Shown here: in pieces, positions 1 through 5,507 of the stretch
Position numbering within the stretch: the stretch's first letter is position 1
How the letters are laid out: each line of letters starts with the position of its first letter
Origin: Dehalococcoidia bacterium
Lineage (GTDB): Bacteria > Chloroflexota > Dehalococcoidia > Dehalococcoidales > JAUVZE01
Length of the DNA stretch: 5,507 nt
Assembly: GCA_030602665.1 (NCBI GenBank)
Contig: JAUVZE010000078.1
Location: forward strand, 1 to 5,507
Direction of reading: 5' to 3'
Notes under the pieces: model-generated
Database searches by the model: none
Told to the model about the DNA's origin: nothing
The model's input: only the letters and a program-made list of their open reading frames with translations
Made by a program: the position numbers and the translations under genes

Positions 1-180
1 CCGGTCACCAATACTAAGTCTAAGGCTTGCCTTAGCCAGGCGGTCATTAACCGTGATATAGCCATCAGCGATAAGCCGCTGAGCATAGGTCCGGGAGAGT
101 TCCGGGCACTTCTCACTAACATACCTATCAAGACGAACATCCGGCTTATCAGCGATAAAATTATATACTTTATCCATCAT
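1..180 (-). CDS. rluD: RluA/RluD-family 23S rRNA pseudouridine synthase, N-terminal S4 domain (partial, cut by left edge)
   Basis: Sixty N-terminal residues are visible; the frame is still open at the window edge, so the catalytic domain is outside. They form an S4 RNA-binding domain: VRLDRYVSEKCPELSR, then the helix AQRLIADG, the strand YITVN, and a closing segment ending in IGDR. In the RluA family this domain precedes the pseudouridine synthase core and helps bind 23S rRNA; RluD itself modifies helix 69. The start is one of two tandem ATG codons (178-180 or 175-177). No good Shine-Dalgarno lies in front, and the gene begins 12 bases after the lspA stop in the same frame, so translation is probably coupled to lspA. 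The lspA-rluD order is common in bacteria and supports the call. Other S4 proteins (RsuA, TlyA type) cannot be fully excluded without the catalytic part. Confidence 0.8.
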   Translation of the reverse strand, partial: MMDKVYNFIADKPDVRLDRYVSEKCPELSRTYAQRLIADGYITVNDRLAKASLRLSIGDR

Positions 181-192
181 CAGGCTAATAAA

Positions 193-690
193 TCAGTGTT
201 TACCAGCTCTGGCTAGAGGAAGGAGTGAGTAAACAAATATGATAACACCAACTACTACAGTTGAATCAGCCAGGTTAAACGCTGGCCAGAAACCAAAATC
301 AATGAAATCGGTGACATAGCCCAAGCGTAGTCGGTCAATGAGGTTACCTACTGTGCCGCCGAGAACCAAGCTAAGACCTACCCAAGCTAACCAATTATCT
401 AGAAAGGGGAATCGACGATAGAAAAGCACAGCATAGAGTAGGAGAACAGCAACACTCACTAAGGCAACAATGGTTAGTAGAAAAGTTTGTCCCTGAAATA
501 AGCCAAAGGCCGACCCAGTATTGGTAATATGGGTTAGTCTCGGGAACCCTACCTCAGGTATTGATTGCCCGATGGCTAAATTAGTCCTTATCCAGAGCTT
601 GCTGAGCTGGTCGGCAAATGCTATCAGAAATGCAGTAAGGAAAAAGACCACATTCCGCCACTTAACCTGAAGACAATTTGCCTTTTGCAT
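193..690 (-). CDS. lspA: Lipoprotein signal peptidase (signal peptidase II)
   Basis: This is a 165-residue inner-membrane aspartyl protease that cleaves the signal peptide from diacylglyceryl-modified prolipoproteins. Length and layout fit the family: four hydrophobic segments at about residues 13-26, 69-91, 101-114 and 144-160. The family motifs are present: DQLSK at 27-31, NTGSAFG at 57-63 (most members have NxGAAF, so Ser60 is a mild change), GNLIDR with catalytic Asp119, and FNLADS with catalytic Asp142. The ATG at 688-690 lies inside the end of the upstream zinc-finger gene (29-base overlap). It has an AAGG ribosome binding site at 697-700 with a 6-base spacer, which supports this start and suggests translational coupling. 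The product works after Lgt in lipoprotein maturation; neither lgt nor a lipoprotein gene is in view. Confidence 0.97.
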   Translation of the reverse strand: MQKANCLQVKWRNVVFFLTAFLIAFADQLSKLWIRTNLAIGQSIPEVGFPRLTHITNTGSAFGLFQGQTFLLTIVALVSVAVLLLYAVLFYRRFPFLDNWLAWVGLSLVLGGTVGNLIDRLRLGYVTDFIDFGFWPAFNLADSTVVVGVIIFVYSLLPLARAGKH

Positions 691-1033
691 TCTTTGCCTT
701 ACAACTCAAGCACAGGTTAGCTTGTGGGAGTGCCTCTAATCGGGCGGGGTCTATAGGTTGACCGCAATTGTCACACAAGCCATAGGTTCCCTCGTCAAAC
801 TTGTGCAAAGCGTGCTCTATATCTGCCAACTGGTCCTTTACTCGCTTCTCTAAAGCTAGGCGTTTCTCTAACTCAAAGCTCTCGGTAGCCTCTTCCTCCC
901 TCTTACCAAAAGGACTACCCTCTCGCCTTTCACTTGTAGGGTGCTTACTAGCCCTCAACTGTTCCAACTCCTCAGTTAAGCGCTTCTGCTCCTGCTCCAA
1001 ACGAGAACGAAGTAGATTGAAGACTATAGTCAT
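662..1033 (-). CDS. TraR/DksA-family C4 zinc-finger protein
   Basis: This is a 123-residue cytoplasmic protein. Residues about 1-80 are highly charged, rich in Glu, Lys, Arg and Leu, and look like a coiled coil. Residues 82-111 form the DksA/TraR zinc finger: GTYGLCDNCG (Cys87, Cys90), then PIDPARLEALP, then Cys108 and Cys111, giving CX2C-X17-CX2C. True DksA binds the RNA polymerase secondary channel and has a DxxDxA motif at the coiled-coil tip. I see no such motif here; the mid-region is SERREGSPFGKREEE instead. It is therefore better called a DksA/TraR-like (YteA-like) regulator of unknown target than DksA. The ATG at 1031-1033 has a strong ribosome binding site, GGAGGGAGG. It is the first gene of the operon with lspA and rluD, a placement consistent with Dehalococcoidia-like genomes (inference). 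Confidence 0.92.
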   Translation of the reverse strand: MTIVFNLLRSRLEQEQKRLTEELEQLRASKHPTSERREGSPFGKREEEATESFELEKRLALEKRVKDQLADIEHALHKFDEGTYGLCDNCGQPIDPARLEALPQANLCLSCKAKNAKGKLSSG

Positions 1034-1038
1034 TTTGT

Positions 1039-1047
1039 CCTCCCTCC
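1039..1047 (-). promoter_or_regulatory. Strong Shine-Dalgarno for the zinc-finger gene
   Basis: The minus strand reads GGAGGGAGG, ending 5 bases before the ATG at 1031-1033. It fixes the start of the TraR/DksA-like protein. Confidence 0.85.
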
Positions 1048-1101
1048 ACCCACTGTCAAACTTGAAATAGGTTTTTCTCTCTCAGTGCTGACAAGTAAGT
1101 T

Positions 1102-1107
1102 ATTATA
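1102..1107 (-). promoter_or_regulatory. Probable sigma-70 -10 box for the zinc finger-lspA-rluD operon
   Basis: The minus strand has a perfect TATAAT, preceded by TTTAAG. Transcription would begin near 1095, giving a leader of about 60 bases before the ATG at 1033. No convincing -35 hexamer is found 16-18 bases upstream (the hexamer at 17 bases reads AGCTCT), so the promoter may be weak, activator-dependent or misassigned. It lies just downstream of the broken small ORF that ends at 1116. Confidence 0.5.
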
Positions 1108-1115
1108 CTTAAATG

Positions 1116-1311
1116 TTATCTGAGAGAGCTTTGGCAGGTATGACAAATTAGTCCAGTATCAGCCGCAATTGGTGAATTGTGCCAATCGCCACCTTGAACA
1201 GTGACCATTGGCGAAGATAAAGGTCTTCTCGGTCACACTATCCCGCTTAGGTAGCCACTCGCCGGGCTCTGGTGGCGTATAGCTAAACCCTGAAGTAGCT
1301 AAGTATGTCAT
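1116..1311 (-). pseudogene. Possible frameshifted small gene, unknown family, with C-terminal CxxC
   Basis: Two short minus-strand frames overlap. The first (ATG at 1311, stop at 1159) codes for 50 residues beginning MTYLATSGFSYTPPEPGEW and reaching FIFANGH at 31-37, after which it becomes CSRWRLAQ and soon stops. The second (1208-1116, 30 residues) reads VQGGDWHNSPIAADTG and then CHTCQSSLR before TAA. Skipping one base after the His37 codon joins them into a coherent protein of about 64 residues: a Pro-rich N-terminus, FANGH-VQGGDW in the middle and CHTC near the end. I recognise no family. No clear ribosome binding site precedes the ATG at 1311, as expected for a decaying gene. Alternatives are a sequencing or assembly error in a real gene, or chance. 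The reading rests on visual coherence only. Confidence 0.35.
1201..1236. repeat. Imperfect inverted repeat in the 1034-1445 gap
   Basis: GTGACC (1201-1206) is the exact inverse complement of GGTCAC (1231-1236). Nested inside, GAAGA (1213-1217) pairs with TCTTC (1224-1228) around a 6-base loop, with unequal unpaired bases between the two helices. It lies inside the possible broken small gene and has no U-run, so it is not an intrinsic terminator. It may well be chance. Confidence 0.25.
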
Positions 1312-1403
1312 ATCTTAAGTGTATCCCATTTCTTGTATTTGGTCAATACCTACCCAGGCATATAGTCAAAAGCCACCCATTTAAGCTATGATAGTATATG
1401 GGA

Positions 1404-1409
1404 TATAAT
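1404..1409 (+). promoter_or_regulatory. Probable -10 box for the thiamine-binding-like / MBL / pyrD operon
   Basis: A perfect TATAAT lies 36 bases before the ATG at 1446; transcription would start near 1416, leaving a leader of about 30 bases. The hexamer 17 bases upstream (1381-1386, TTAAGC) is a poor -35. A longer in-frame ORF with an ATG at 1398 would contain this box in its coding region, which argues for the start at 1446. Apart from this box, the other promoter, the inverted repeat and the possible broken gene, I see nothing in 1034-1445. In particular there is no TPP riboswitch signature. Confidence 0.55.
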
Positions 1410-1432
1410 AAGTCAACTACAAATATTAAAAT

Positions 1433-1438
1433 GGAGGT
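1433..1438 (+). promoter_or_regulatory. Shine-Dalgarno that sets the start at 1446
   Basis: GGAGGT lies 7 bases before the ATG at 1446. The alternative in-frame ATG at 1398 has no comparable site and would add 16 residues absent from the family. Confidence 0.9.
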
Positions 1439-1445
1439 AACCATA

Positions 1446-1763
1446 ATGAAAGAGCAGGTTATTGCCGAAATACATGTTGTCCCTTTGGGCACAGCAACTA
1501 CCAGTTTAAGCCACTACGTTGCCGCTTGCCTTGATACCATCAAACAAGCTCAAGGCATAAGCTACCAGCTAACCGCTATGGGGACAATCATTCAGGGACC
1601 CCTGGAGCAGGTTCTGGAGCTGGCGCAGAAAATACATGAGGTACCCTTTACCATGGGAGCCAAAAGAGTAGCCACTACCATCTACATTGATGACCGCCGT
1701 GATAGACTGGCAACCATAGAGGACAAGGTTAAAGCGGTATTAAGTAAAAGTCCTAACCGGTAA
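1446..1763 (+). CDS. MTH1187/YqgV-family thiamine-binding-like protein
   Basis: This small cytoplasmic protein of 105 residues matches the MTH1187/YqgV (UPF0045) family, whose members have a ferredoxin-like alpha-beta fold. The family is annotated as thiamine- or thiamine-pyrimidine-binding and is related to YkoF. Family features are visible: strand VIAEIHVVPLGT (5-16), helix SHYVAACLDTIKQ (22-34), YQLTAMGTIIQG (40-51), helix LEQVLELAQKIHE (53-65) and the signature GAKRVATTIYIDDRRD (71-86). The length is normal for the family. It is first in an operon, 36 bases before the metallo-hydrolase gene. Its actual ligand here is unknown; binding of thiamine or the HMP pyrimidine is family knowledge, not seen. 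No thiamine synthesis or transport gene is in the window. Confidence 0.92.
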   Translation: MKEQVIAEIHVVPLGTATTSLSHYVAACLDTIKQAQGISYQLTAMGTIIQGPLEQVLELAQKIHEVPFTMGAKRVATTIYIDDRRDRLATIEDKVKAVLSKSPNR

Positions 1764-1799
1764 AGTAAAATTAAGCAGACAAACTGGGGAGAGGATAAA

Positions 1800-2636
1800 A
1801 TGAAGCTCCGCATCACTACCCTTTGCGAAAATACAGCCGGTGCGATTGACGTGCTAGCTGAATTTGGGTGGAGCGTGCTAGTAGAAACCGATGAGGTGAA
1901 TATCTTGTTTGACACTGGGCCGAGCATCTCAGTCTGCCATAACGCTGATATTCTTGGCATTGACCTGAGCAAAGTTGATAAGATTGTCTTGAATCATGGT
2001 CACTTTGACCATACTGGTGGTTTGTGTCAAGTCCTACGCAGGATGAGGAAAGAGGTGGAGATAATAGCCCATCCCGATATATGGAAAGCCACATATAGTC
2101 GTCGCCAAGGTCGAGCCGATAGGTATGCTGGCATACCTTTCCAGCGTGAAGAACTAGAAAGCCTCGGTGCTAGGTTTAACCTATCGACAAAACCGGTAAA
2201 AATCGCTGATAACATAATGACCACTGGTGAGGTTCCAATGGTAACCGATTACGAGGAGATAGACCCTCACCTCTGGGCGAGAGAAGCTAATACCTGGGAG
2301 CCGGATAAGGTTTTAGATGACCTGGCACTAATTATAAATACCGAGTTAGGATTGGTCGTCGTTTTAGGTTGTGCCCACCGTGGCATCATCAATACCCTCT
2401 ACCATGCTCAGCAGCTTACCGGCAGAAAAGAGATACACACCGTGTTGGGCGGCTCCTACCTGATCGGTGCTTCTGAAGAGCGGGTTCGGCTGACAATAGC
2501 TACTCTTAAGGAACTGCGTGTGCAAAGATTAGGCTTGTGTCATTGTACTAGTCTACCAGTAGCAGCACGACTAGCCCAAGAATTTGGCGACAAGTTCTTC
2601 TTTAATAACACCGGCACTGTTTTGGAGCTATCGTAA
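1800..2636 (+). CDS. Metallo-beta-lactamase-fold hydrolase, dihydropteroate-synthase-related / RFA-P-synthase-like group
   Basis: This is a 278-residue cytoplasmic metallo-hydrolase. The metal-binding signature HGHFDHTGG (His66, His68, Asp70, His71) is intact. Further likely ligands are His193 in GCAHRGIINTL and His248 in LCHCT. The N-terminal strands VNILFDTGPS (33-42) and the C-terminal FGDKFFFNNTGTVLEL are typical of proteins annotated as '7,8-dihydropterin-6-yl-methyl-4-(beta-D-ribofuranosyl)aminobenzene 5'-phosphate synthase', a name carried over from a methanogen enzyme. In most bacteria the true substrate is unknown. One oddity: the usual GGFHL/GGTHL motif reads GGSYL at 217-221, so Tyr220 replaces a conserved His. 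The ATG at 1800 has GGGGAGAGG (1786-1794) 5 bases upstream. It is the middle gene of the operon; its stop codon overlaps the pyrD ribosome binding site. Confidence 0.92.
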   Translation: MKLRITTLCENTAGAIDVLAEFGWSVLVETDEVNILFDTGPSISVCHNADILGIDLSKVDKIVLNHGHFDHTGGLCQVLRRMRKEVEIIAHPDIWKATYSRRQGRADRYAGIPFQREELESLGARFNLSTKPVKIADNIMTTGEVPMVTDYEEIDPHLWAREANTWEPDKVLDDLALIINTELGLVVVLGCAHRGIINTLYHAQQLTGRKEIHTVLGGSYLIGASEERVRLTIATLKELRVQRLGLCHCTSLPVAARLAQEFGDKFFFNNTGTVLELS

Positions 2637-2639
2637 GGA
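2635..2639 (+). promoter_or_regulatory. pyrD Shine-Dalgarno overlapping the upstream stop codon
   Basis: AAGGA begins inside the TAA stop (2634-2636) of the metallo-hydrolase gene and lies 7 bases before the pyrD ATG at 2647. This layout favours coupled translation and places both genes in one transcript. Confidence 0.8.
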
Positions 2640-2646
2640 ATAAGCA

Positions 2647-3570
2647 ATGAATCTTTCTGTTCAATTGGCACCCAAACACCAAAAGGGCTTATTACTGGCT
2701 AACCCGGTGATGACCGCTTCAGGCACCTTTGGCTACGGCACCGAGTATCGCCATCTGTTTGATATTCAACGGCTGGGGGCTATTGTGTGCAAGGGAACCA
2801 CCCTCAAGCCAAGAGAGGGGAATCCACAGCTAAGACTGGCCGAAACCGCCTCTGGTTTACTCAACTCAATTGGGTTACAGAACATCGGAGTTAAAGCCTT
2901 AATCAAGGAAAAGGCACCCCTCTGGGCGCAATGGCGTGTTCCCGTCATCGTTAATATTGCCGGCCAAACTACTGACGAGTACGCCCAAGTGGCTGGTGAA
3001 CTGGATGGGGTAGCTGGTATTAGCGCTATTGAGGTAAACATCAGTTCCCCTAACATCAAAGGTGGGGGTGCTGAGTTTGGCAAAGACCCAGAGCCAGCTG
3101 CCAGAGTAACCGCCGCCGTCAAAGCAGCTACTTCCCTACCGGTATTGGTTAAGTTAACACCAAACACCAGTAATATAGCTGAGGTAGCCATAGCGGTGGC
3201 TGAAGCTGGAGCCGATGCCATATCCCTAATCAACACCCTGAAAGGCATGACTATAGACATAGCCAAGCGCCGACCGCTACTGGGCAACATAAGCGGAGGA
3301 CTATCTGGACCAGCCATAAAACCGATAGCCTTATATATGGTGTATGAGGTAGCTGGAGCCGTAGAAGTGCCAGTCATCGGTTGTGGTGGCATCACCACCG
3401 CCAGCGATGCCATAGAGTTTATTATGGCTGGAGCCAGTGCTATCCAGGTGGGCACCGCTAGCTTTGCTAACCCCCGGGCTCCGCTTGATATTCTACAGGG
3501 AATAGAGCAATTTATGGGAAAAGAGGGGATAGAGGACGTAAGTGAGCTTATCGGTGCTGGCCGAGACTAA
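2647..3570 (+). CDS. pyrD: Dihydroorotate dehydrogenase, class 1 (1B-like), with Ser at the catalytic-base position
   Basis: This 307-residue FMN enzyme oxidises dihydroorotate to orotate in de novo pyrimidine synthesis; the length is normal. Visible features are LANPVMTASGTFGYG (17-31), VCKGTT (47-52), the substrate loop SGLLNSIGLQN (69-79), VNIAG (102-106), VKLTPN (168-173), INTLKGM (195-201), GGLSGPAIKPIAL (217-229) and the FMN phosphate-binding GCGGI (245-249) and QVGTA (267-271). INTLKGM and GGLSGPAIKP are typical of class 1B. The catalytic motif, NxSCPN in class 1B, reads NISSPN (131-136), so Ser134 (codon TCC, 3046-3048) replaces Cys. Serine is the base in class 2 and in the archaeal 1S type. 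Class 1B normally partners with PyrK for NAD+ reduction; no pyrK is adjacent, so the electron acceptor is unclear. It is last in its operon. Confidence 0.96.
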   Translation: MNLSVQLAPKHQKGLLLANPVMTASGTFGYGTEYRHLFDIQRLGAIVCKGTTLKPREGNPQLRLAETASGLLNSIGLQNIGVKALIKEKAPLWAQWRVPVIVNIAGQTTDEYAQVAGELDGVAGISAIEVNISSPNIKGGGAEFGKDPEPAARVTAAVKAATSLPVLVKLTPNTSNIAEVAIAVAEAGADAISLINTLKGMTIDIAKRRPLLGNISGGLSGPAIKPIALYMVYEVAGAVEVPVIGCGGITTASDAIEFIMAGASAIQVGTASFANPRAPLDILQGIEQFMGKEGIEDVSELIGAGRD

Positions 3571-3575
3571 ATTGA

Positions 3576-5507
3576 CTATCTCATTTCCAACTCTTTGACT
3601 AGAGTTGGCTGCATCACCTTACAGAAGATATCTACTAACTCAGGGTCAAATTGGGCTCCAGCACAGCGTTTCAGCTCATCAAGAGCTTGCTGTGGTGATA
3701 GGCGCTCACGGTAAGGTCGCAGCGAAGTTATGGCGTCATAAGCGTCAGCTATGGCCAGAATACGAGCCTCCGAAGGAATGTCCTCACCTTTTAAGCCAGA
3801 AGGGTAGCCACTACCATCATAGTGCTCGTGATGATGCAAGATAGCTGGCAGGCAGTTAACCAGGTTGATGATATGCCTAAGTATCTCTACGCCATCTTGA
3901 GGGTGAGCTTTGACTTGCTCCCACTCCTTCTCAGTCAGGGTTCCTTCTTTGTTGAGTACGGAGTCAGGGATGCCAATTTTGCCGATATCATGCAGCAGAG
4001 CAGCTGCCCGGATGGTAGTAATTCTATCTTCAGGCAGACCAAGCGCCTCAGACAAAACTACTGAATACTCGCTGACTTTCTTGGAGTGACCATAGGTGTA
4101 GTGGTCCTTGGCATCAACCGTGGCGGCTAGAGCATAGATTATGTTTAAAGCTCCCCGCCGCGCCTCAAGCTCTTCACCTATCAGGGGTGTTGCTGGTTTT
4201 ACTATATCTGAAGATAAGCAGGTCCGGTTTCTGCCGGTTTGTTTAGCCCAGTATAGTGCCGCATCAGCACAGCCAATGATTTCCTCCTTCGTTACACCAT
4301 CAGATGGCCAACTAGCGACACCAAGGCTAACCGTCACCGGCATTGCCTTGATGCTCGCTTTTGACTCTATTGCTCTACGAATACGCTCGGCTACTTTGTA
4401 GGCGTCATCAAGTCGTGCCTCAGGCAGAATGACCGTGAATTCCTCTCCCCCGTAGCGAAAGGGGACGTCCAGCTTGCGGACAGAGTCCTTAATAAGCTCA
4501 CCCATTTTGCGCAGAATCTGGTCACCAGCCAGATGCCCATAAATATCGTTATACACCTTGAAAAGGTCTATGTCTAGCATTATTACCGAAAACATGGTGC
4601 CGAAGCGTGCACCCCGCGCAATCTCCTGCTCCAGGCTTTCGTGGAAATGACGGTGGTTATATAATCCGGTCAGTCCATCAGTATTTGCTCTTATGGTAGC
4701 TTGGGTATAAAGCTGAGCATTTTCAATTATAATACTGGCTTGGCCGGCCAGGCTCATCACCAACTCTATATCTTCTTGGGAATAAAGGCCGCCTGACCGC
4801 TTTCTATCCATGGCTAGAATGCCAATTAGCCTGCCCCGGCTTTTGATGGGACACAGGAGTTCTAAATGGGAGATAGCTAATTTTTCCTTTTCTACCTGCC
4901 ACAATGCCTTAAATTCCGGGATATTATCAATTTGCTTTAGGGCAAGGGGTTTAGTTTCTTTCTCCAGCCAGACGACAACAGGGTTGTCAGCACTAAACCT
5001 AAGCTCGTCACTTAACTCGCTCTTAGCTTTGGGATGAGCGAAATAGACGGTAAAATCACCACTACCAATATCCTCAAGCAATAGGCTGGCCTGGGTGATG
5101 TTCAGGGCTCTGGTCATTGCCGGTAACATCTCTTTAGCCAGCTCATCCAGGTTAAGGATGCCACCCATTTTACTGCTGAAGCTGAGCAGTGCCTGACGAT
5201 GCTCATAGGTTCCCCGATAGAAGAAACGGTCTACTGCATCCTGGAGAACATGCCTTAATGGGCGAGCCATTAAAGCCAGCAACAAAGCTATTACAGTCGC
5301 AACTGATACAATACTGCTTACCGGCTGTTCGGGAAAGAGCCAGAAACCAAGGAATATGGCACCTATATAAATACCAATGAGAGCGCCAATTAAGATAAAG
5401 TAGGCCAGCCCTCTTCGCGCCACGAACCTGATGTCAAGCAAATGGTATCTGCCGATGGCATAGGCAATTATCAGGGCATTGGCGAGGGTGCCGAGGTGGT
5501 CGGTGGG
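3576..5507 (-). CDS. Membrane sensor with GAF, GGDEF (diguanylate cyclase) and HD-GYP (phosphodiesterase) domains; 5' end beyond window
   Basis: 643 residues are visible, numbered from the right edge. The frame is open to base 5507, so the start lies outside. A TTG at 5439-5441 is an unlikely start because conserved coding continues above it. Residues 15-33, AYAIGRYHLLDIRFVARRG, match the end of the N-terminal 7TM region of membrane histidine kinases. Membrane segments follow at about 34-58 and 64-80, then the linker RPLRHVLQDAVDRFFYRG, a GAF domain (about 112-267) and GGDEF (about 275-434). The GGDEF domain has DGLTGLYN, an active-site GGEEF (353-357) and the inhibitory RxxD site RKLD (344-347). 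HD-GYP (about 452-637) has His474, HDIGK (506-510), His535, HHE (559-561) and DGSGYP (564-569). All key residues are present, so it could both make and degrade cyclic-di-GMP. The sensed signal is unknown. It is transcribed towards pyrD, with 5 bases between the stops. Confidence 0.95.
   Translation of the reverse strand, partial: PTDHLGTLANALIIAYAIGRYHLLDIRFVARRGLAYFILIGALIGIYIGAIFLGFWLFPEQPVSSIVSVATVIALLLALMARPLRHVLQDAVDRFFYRGTYEHRQALLSFSSKMGGILNLDELAKEMLPAMTRALNITQASLLLEDIGSGDFTVYFAHPKAKSELSDELRFSADNPVVVWLEKETKPLALKQIDNIPEFKALWQVEKEKLAISHLELLCPIKSRGRLIGILAMDRKRSGGLYSQEDIELVMSLAGQASIIIENAQLYTQATIRANTDGLTGLYNHRHFHESLEQEIARGARFGTMFSVIMLDIDLFKVYNDIYGHLAGDQILRKMGELIKDSVRKLDVPFRYGGEEFTVILPEARLDDAYKVAERIRRAIESKASIKAMPVTVSLGVASWPSDGVTKEEIIGCADAALYWAKQTGRNRTCLSSDIVKPATPLIGEELEARRGALNIIYALAATVDAKDHYTYGHSKKVSEYSVVLSEALGLPEDRITTIRAAALLHDIGKIGIPDSVLNKEGTLTEKEWEQVKAHPQDGVEILRHIINLVNCLPAILHHHEHYDGSGYPSGLKGEDIPSEARILAIADAYDAITSLRPYRERLSPQQALDELKRCAGAQFDPELVDIFCKVMQPTLVKELEMR
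3587..3608. repeat. Perfect 8-bp inverted repeat at the convergent gene junction
   Basis: CCAACTCT (3587-3594), loop TTGACT, AGAGTTGG (3601-3608). It lies 17 bases past the pyrD stop and inside the last codons of the convergent gene. Neither strand shows a U-run after the stem and the stem is only half GC, so it is not a standard intrinsic terminator. It could still slow polymerase or protect the pyrD transcript end. Confidence 0.4.

Noticed and set aside
801..1070. Plus-strand reading frame of 89 codons opposite the zinc-finger gene
   Set aside because: It is antisense to a clearly conserved protein, is rich in Ser/Cys/Leu as expected from a shadow frame, and has no ribosome binding site.
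1050..1100. Alternative pairings in the leader of the zinc-finger gene (ACTTG/CAAGT and TGTCA/TGACA on the minus strand)
   Set aside because: The helices are only 5 bp and mutually exclusive, and no terminator U-run follows; too weak to claim an attenuator.
1398..1445. Longer N-terminus for the thiamine-binding-like protein
   Set aside because: The extension covers the -10 box, lacks a ribosome binding site and does not look like the family; GGAGGT points to 1446.
1320..1445. TPP riboswitch before the thiamine-binding-like gene
   Set aside because: The inferred leader is only about 30 bases and the conserved TPP-riboswitch core sequences are absent from the upstream region.
1800..2636. Metallo-hydrolase as a dihydroorotase acting with PyrD
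   Set aside because: The motifs are those of the metallo-beta-lactamase fold (HxHxDH, GCxH, HCT), not the amidohydrolase fold of dihydroorotase.
2766..3455. Long minus-strand frame of 229 codons opposite pyrD
   Set aside because: PyrD is unmistakable on the plus strand; this frame is its complement and has no domain features.
5439..5441. TTG as the start of the GGDEF/HD-GYP gene
   Set aside because: The frame stays open for 22 more codons to the window edge and encodes the conserved end of a 7TM sensor region, so the true start lies outside.

Overview
The window looks like chromosomal DNA of a free-living, probably anaerobic bacterium with near-balanced base composition. The order zinc-finger regulator / lspA / rluD and the style of the membrane signalling protein suggest a Chloroflexota (Dehalococcoidia-like) genome. 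That placement is an inference from gene order and protein style, not from a marker gene. No mobile element, tRNA, rRNA or CRISPR array was seen.

Left part (1-1033, all minus strand): a compact operon read from right to left. A TraR/DksA-type zinc-finger protein (662-1033) overlaps by 29 bases the signal peptidase II gene lspA (193-690). That is followed after 12 bases by the S4 domain of an RluA/RluD-type pseudouridine synthase, cut by the left edge. A good -10 box (1102-1107) and a strong ribosome binding site (1039-1047) sit in front.

Middle gap (1034-1445): besides the two promoters, the minus strand carries two short overlapping reading frames (1159-1311 and 1116-1208). Joined by a +1 shift they give one plausible small protein of about 64 residues ending in a CxxC motif. 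I read this as a broken or frameshifted small gene of unknown family; it is the least explained part of the window.

Right of the gap (1446-3570, plus strand): a tight three-gene operon. It encodes an MTH1187/YqgV-type thiamine-binding-like protein, a metallo-beta-lactamase-fold hydrolase of the dihydropteroate-synthase-related / RFA-P-synthase-like group, and a class 1 dihydroorotate dehydrogenase (PyrD). PyrD has serine where class 1B enzymes carry their catalytic cysteine, and no pyrK electron-transfer gene is present beside it. The metallo-hydrolase has tyrosine where relatives have a conserved histidine.

Right end (3576-5507, minus strand): a large membrane-anchored cyclic-di-GMP protein with the end of a 7TM-type sensor region, a GAF domain, an intact GGEEF cyclase domain and an intact HD-GYP phosphodiesterase domain. 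Its frame runs open through the right edge, so the gene is partial. It converges on pyrD with only 5 bases between the stop codons, and a perfect 8-bp inverted repeat lies at this junction.
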